From Rhizobium etli_C (lineage in GTDB: Bacteria > Pseudomonadota > Alphaproteobacteria > Rhizobiales > Rhizobiaceae), in the NCBI RefSeq assembly GCF_014198605.1, contig NZ_JACIHU010000001.1: a DNA stretch of 64,000 bases; one strand, given 5' to 3'. Shown here piece after piece: positions 61,324 through 64,000 of this stretch. Position numbers and translations under genes: made by a program. The notes under the pieces were generated by a model. It ran no database searches and was not told the origin of the DNA. It saw nothing but the letters and a program-made list of their open reading frames with translations. Within the stretch, counting starts at the first letter, position 1. Each line of letters opens with the position of its first letter.

Positions 61324-64000
61324 TCACCGCCCCGGTCGCCCGGTCTTCCCCTTCGTCCGCCCCTTGCGCTTCTGCTCGCCCGGCTCCTCGTAACTCCCGG
61401 CGCCGACGCGTCCGCGCACGACCGGCCGCACGCCGTCATCCCGTTCTGGCTGGCTCTCGAGCAGCGGTGAAAACCGCTTCGTGCTCTTTGACGCATCCGG
61501 TTTTTCCGGCACGCGGCCGGTCACCGGCTTCTCCGTGCGGCCAACCGTCATCTCGTCGAGGTCGTTCTTGCGGAAGAGGCTCTTGCCAGCGGGGGTGGTG
61601 GGGTCGCGGCCCATTTCGTCGAGGTGGGGTTTGCGGAAAAGGGGCGTGGTCGTGTCGCCTGGACCCATGTCGTCGAGGGAGGGCCTGGAGAAGTAGGAGG
61701 GTGTGGCCCCCTCATCCGCCCTGCCGGGCACCTTCTCCCCCCCGGGGAGAAGGGACTCGCGGGTGGCCTTGGCGTTCCGCTTAATGCCTTCCATTGCCTT
61801 CGATTCTTCGCGCGCCATCGGGTCGTCCATGACCGCAAGCTCGGCGGCCTTGAGGCGTTTGATTTCGTCGCGCAGGCGGGCGGCTTTTTCGAAGTCGAGG
61901 TCGGCGGCGGCGTCGCGCATGCTTTTTTCGAGCGCGTTGAGATGGGTCTGCAGGTTGTTGCCGACCAGGTTGCCGCCGTCGGCGAAGCCTTTGCCCGAGA
62001 CGCCCGAGATGTCGGCGCGGACGTGGTCGCGTTCGTAGACGCTGTCGAGGATGTCGGAGATCTTGGCCTTGACCGATTCCGGCGTGATGCCGTTTTCGAG
62101 GTTATAGGCCATCTGCTTTTCGCGGCGGCGGCCGGTCTCGTCCATGGCCCGCTGCATCGAGCCGGTCACCTGGTCGGCATAGAGGATGACCTTGCCGTCG
62201 ACGTTACGCGCCGCACGACCGATGGTTTGGATCAGCGATGTCTCGGAGCGCAAAAAACCTTCCTTGTCGGCGTCGAGAATGGCGACGAAGCCGCATTCGG
62301 GAATGTCGAGGCCCTCGCGCAAGAGATTGATGCCGACGAGCACGTCGAAGGCGCCGAGGCGGAGATCGCGGATGATCTCGATGCGCTCCAGCGTGTCGAT
62401 GTCGGAGTGCATGTAGCGCACCCGCACACCCTGTTCATGCAGATATTCGGTCAGGTCCTCGGCCATCCGCTTGGTCAGCACGGTGCACAGGGTGCGGTAA
62501 CCCTTGGCCGCGGTCTCGCGGATCTCGCCGAGCACGTCGTCGACCTGGGTGCGGGCCGAGCGGACCTCGACCGGCGGGTCGATCAGGCCAGTCGGGCGGA
62601 TCACCTGTTCGGCGAAGACGCCGCCTGACTGTTCCATCTCCCAGGCGCCGGGGGTGGCCGAGACGGCGATGGTGTCGGGGCGCATGGCGTCCCATTCCTC
62701 AAACCGCAGCGGCCGGTTGTCCATGCAGGAGGGCAGGCGGAAGCCGTATTCGGCCAGCGTCGCCTTGCGGCGGAAGTCGCCGCGGTACATGCCGCCGATC
62801 TGCGGCACGGTGACATGGCTTTCGTCGATGAAGACGAGGGCGTTGTCGGGAATGTATTCGAACAGGGTCGGCGGCGGATCGCCGGGGTCGCGGCCGGTGA
62901 GATAACGCGAATAATTCTCGATGCCCTGGCAGGAGCCGGTCGCTTCCAGCATCTCGATATCGTAGCGGGTGCGCTGTTCCAGGCGCTGGGCCTCCAGCAG
63001 GCGGCCGGCCTTTTCCAGCTCGGCGAGGCGAAGCCTGAGCTCTTCCTTGATCGACTTGATGGCGCCGTTCAGCGTCGGGCGCGGGGTGACATAGTGCGAA
63101 TTGGCGTAGATCTTTACCGATTTCAGGTCGCCGACTTTCTGGCCGGTCAGCGGGTCGAATTCGGTGATGGCGTCGATCTCGTCGCCGAACATCGAGATGC
63201 GCCAGGCGGCATCCTCAAGGTGGGCGGGGAAGAGCTCGATCGTATCGCCGCGCACGCGGAAGGAGCCGCGCGTGAAATCCATGTCGCGGCGCTTGTATTG
63301 TTGGGCGACGAGGTCGGCCAGCAGCTGGCGCTGGTCCAGCCGGTCGCCGACCGACATCTGGAAGGTCATCGCCGTATAGGTTTCGACCGAGCCGATACCG
63401 TAGATGCAGGAGACCGAGGCGACGATGATGCAGTCGTCGCGTTCGAGCAGCGAGCGCGTGGCCGAGTGGCGCATGCGGTCGATCTGCTCGTTGATCGAAC
63501 TTTCCTTCTCGATATAGGTGTCGGAGCGCGGCACATAGGCTTCCGGCTGGTAATAATCGTAGTAGGAAACGAAATATTCCACCGCATTGTCGGGGAAGAA
63601 ATTCTTGAATTCGGAATAGAGCTGGGCGGCAAGCGTCTTGTTCGGCGCCAGGATGACGGCCGGGCGCTGCGTCGCCTCGATCACCTTGGCCATGGTGAAG
63701 GTCTTGCCGGAGCCGGTGACGCCGAGCAGCACCTGGCTGCGGTCGCCATTCTCCAGCCCCTCGACGAGATCGCGAATGGCGGTCGGCTGGTCGCCGGCCG
63801 GCTCATAATCCGATTTCATCAGGATGCGGATACCGCCTTCGGACTTGTCGGGACGGGCAGGGCGGTGCGGCGTCCAGATCTTGCCGTTCTTGTGCAGCGG
63901 ATTACCGCTCTCGATCAGCTTCGACAGCGCCTCGACCGTGGCGGTGACGCCGCCGGGCGAGATGTTGCCGGCGTCCTCCAGCGAGATATCGAGGCCTGCG
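61324..64000 (-). CDS. uvrB: UvrB, excinuclease subunit B (start outside window)
   Basis: The helicase-like damage-verifying subunit of nucleotide excision repair. Walker A is 'GVTGSGKTF', the beta-hairpin region 'YYDYYQPEAYVP' and 'FIDESHVTVPQIGGMYRGD' follow. The C-terminal UvrC-contact motif is 'DLDFEKAARLRDEI'. The frame is open to the window end, upstream of the first in-window ATG at 63819, consistent with the N-terminal extension of rhizobial UvrB. Beyond the UvrB domain, about 160 residues of low-complexity C-terminus contain an inserted palindromic repeat (61701-61753). Confidence 0.95.
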   Translation of the reverse strand, partial: AGLDISLEDAGNISPGGVTATVEALSKLIESGNPLHKNGKIWTPHRPARPDKSEGGIRILMKSDYEPAGDQPTAIRDLVEGLENGDRSQVLLGVTGSGKTFTMAKVIEATQRPAVILAPNKTLAAQLYSEFKNFFPDNAVEYFVSYYDYYQPEAYVPRSDTYIEKESSINEQIDRMRHSATRSLLERDDCIIVASVSCIYGIGSVETYTAMTFQMSVGDRLDQRQLLADLVAQQYKRRDMDFTRGSFRVRGDTIELFPAHLEDAAWRISMFGDEIDAITEFDPLTGQKVGDLKSVKIYANSHYVTPRPTLNGAIKSIKEELRLRLAELEKAGRLLEAQRLEQRTRYDIEMLEATGSCQGIENYSRYLTGRDPGDPPPTLFEYIPDNALVFIDESHVTVPQIGGMYRGDFRRKATLAEYGFRLPSCMDNRPLRFEEWDAMRPDTIAVSATPGAWEMEQSGGVFAEQVIRPTGLIDPPVEVRSARTQVDDVLGEIRETAAKGYRTLCTVLTKRMAEDLTEYLHEQGVRVRYMHSDIDTLERIEIIRDLRLGAFDVLVGINLLREGLDIPECGFVAILDADKEGFLRSETSLIQTIGRAARNVDGKVILYADQVTGSMQRAMDETGRRREKQMAYNLENGITPESVKAKISDILDSVYERDHVRADISGVSGKGFADGGNLVGNNLQTHLNALEKSMRDAAADLDFEKAARLRDEIKRLKAAELAVMDDPMAREESKAMEGIKRNAKATRESLLPGGEKVPGRADEGATPSYFSRPSLDDMGPGDTTTPLFRKPHLDEMGRDPTTPAGKSLFRKNDLDEMTVGRTEKPVTGRVPEKPDASKSTKRFSPLLESQPERDDGVRPVVRGRVGAGSYEEPGEQKRKGRTKGKTGRPGR
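61701..61753 (-). repeat. Mosaic palindrome inserted in frame in uvrB
   Basis: GTGTGGCCCCCTCATCCGCC followed by CTGCCGGGCACCTTCTCCCC and CCCGGGGAGAAGG is the repeat arm of 10754 and 37333 with a few changes. On the minus strand it encodes 'SLLPGGEKVPGRADEGATPS'. It keeps the frame, and lies in the poorly conserved C-terminal tail of UvrB. Confidence 0.8.

Noticed and set aside
1..64000. tRNA, rRNA, phage integrase, transposase, toxin-antitoxin or defence genes
   Set aside because: Looked for by eye on both strands; no convincing example seen.

Overview
The window looks like chromosomal DNA of a fast-growing rhizobium close to Rhizobium leguminosarum or R. etli. The evidence is the high GC content, the dense mosaic of Rhizobium-type intergenic palindromes, an alphaproteobacterial LexA box, a UvrB with an N-terminal extension, BA14K and DUF-type rhizobial proteins, and secreted RTX/cadherin-like proteins resembling Rap adhesins. 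The species is inferred from memory of gene families, not from a database search. I see no rRNA, tRNA, CRISPR array, phage or intact transposase.

Layout: 0-4.2 kb is an alternative aa3-type cytochrome c oxidase operon (subunit II cut by the window edge, I, two subunit III genes, IV), like coxMNOP. 4.3-10.7 kb has an alpha/beta hydrolase, a membrane-anchored AraC regulator and an ABC export set (HlyD adaptor, ATPase, two FtsX permeases). 11-14 kb is a divergent cluster of flavin split-barrel, split-barrel/GAF/winged-helix-like, hemerythrin-like and tiny Cys-rich proteins, the best candidate here for an undescribed redox or gas-sensing unit. 14.4-17.7 kb holds two paralogous parallel beta-helix proteins. 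17.8-31 kb is a mixed region (intradiol dioxygenase, kup, methyltransferase, PLP decarboxylase, PhyH/AraC pair, dapB paralog, VOC, GFA) in which three genes look frame-disrupted.

31-45.8 kb carries an ABC exporter, a NAGPA-type glycosidase-like protein, DUF808, a membrane protein with LAS metallopeptidase motifs, a divergent O-methyltransferase/TetR pair with a clear operator palindrome, a class III cyclase, a RibD-like reductase/HxlR pair, and a two-component system coupled to a lipoprotein gene. 45.9-53.2 kb has BA14K and Gly-rich exported proteins, a haloperoxidase-like hydrolase, a signal-less HtrA-type protease, dusA, a cold-shock gene and a DUF3828 protein. 53.4-58.6 kb holds two tandem RTX/cadherin-like genes; the downstream copy has lost one base and its C-terminus is out of frame. 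59-64 kb has an SOS-controlled SRAP gene, a hypothetical gene, a GNAT and the 3' part of uvrB, which carries a palindromic repeat inside its reading frame.

The genes form many short, often divergent units, each regulator beside its probable target: TetR with O-methyltransferase, HxlR with reductase, AraC with PhyH, and response regulator/kinase with lipoprotein. Repeat elements fill the gaps and in two places have entered coding sequence.
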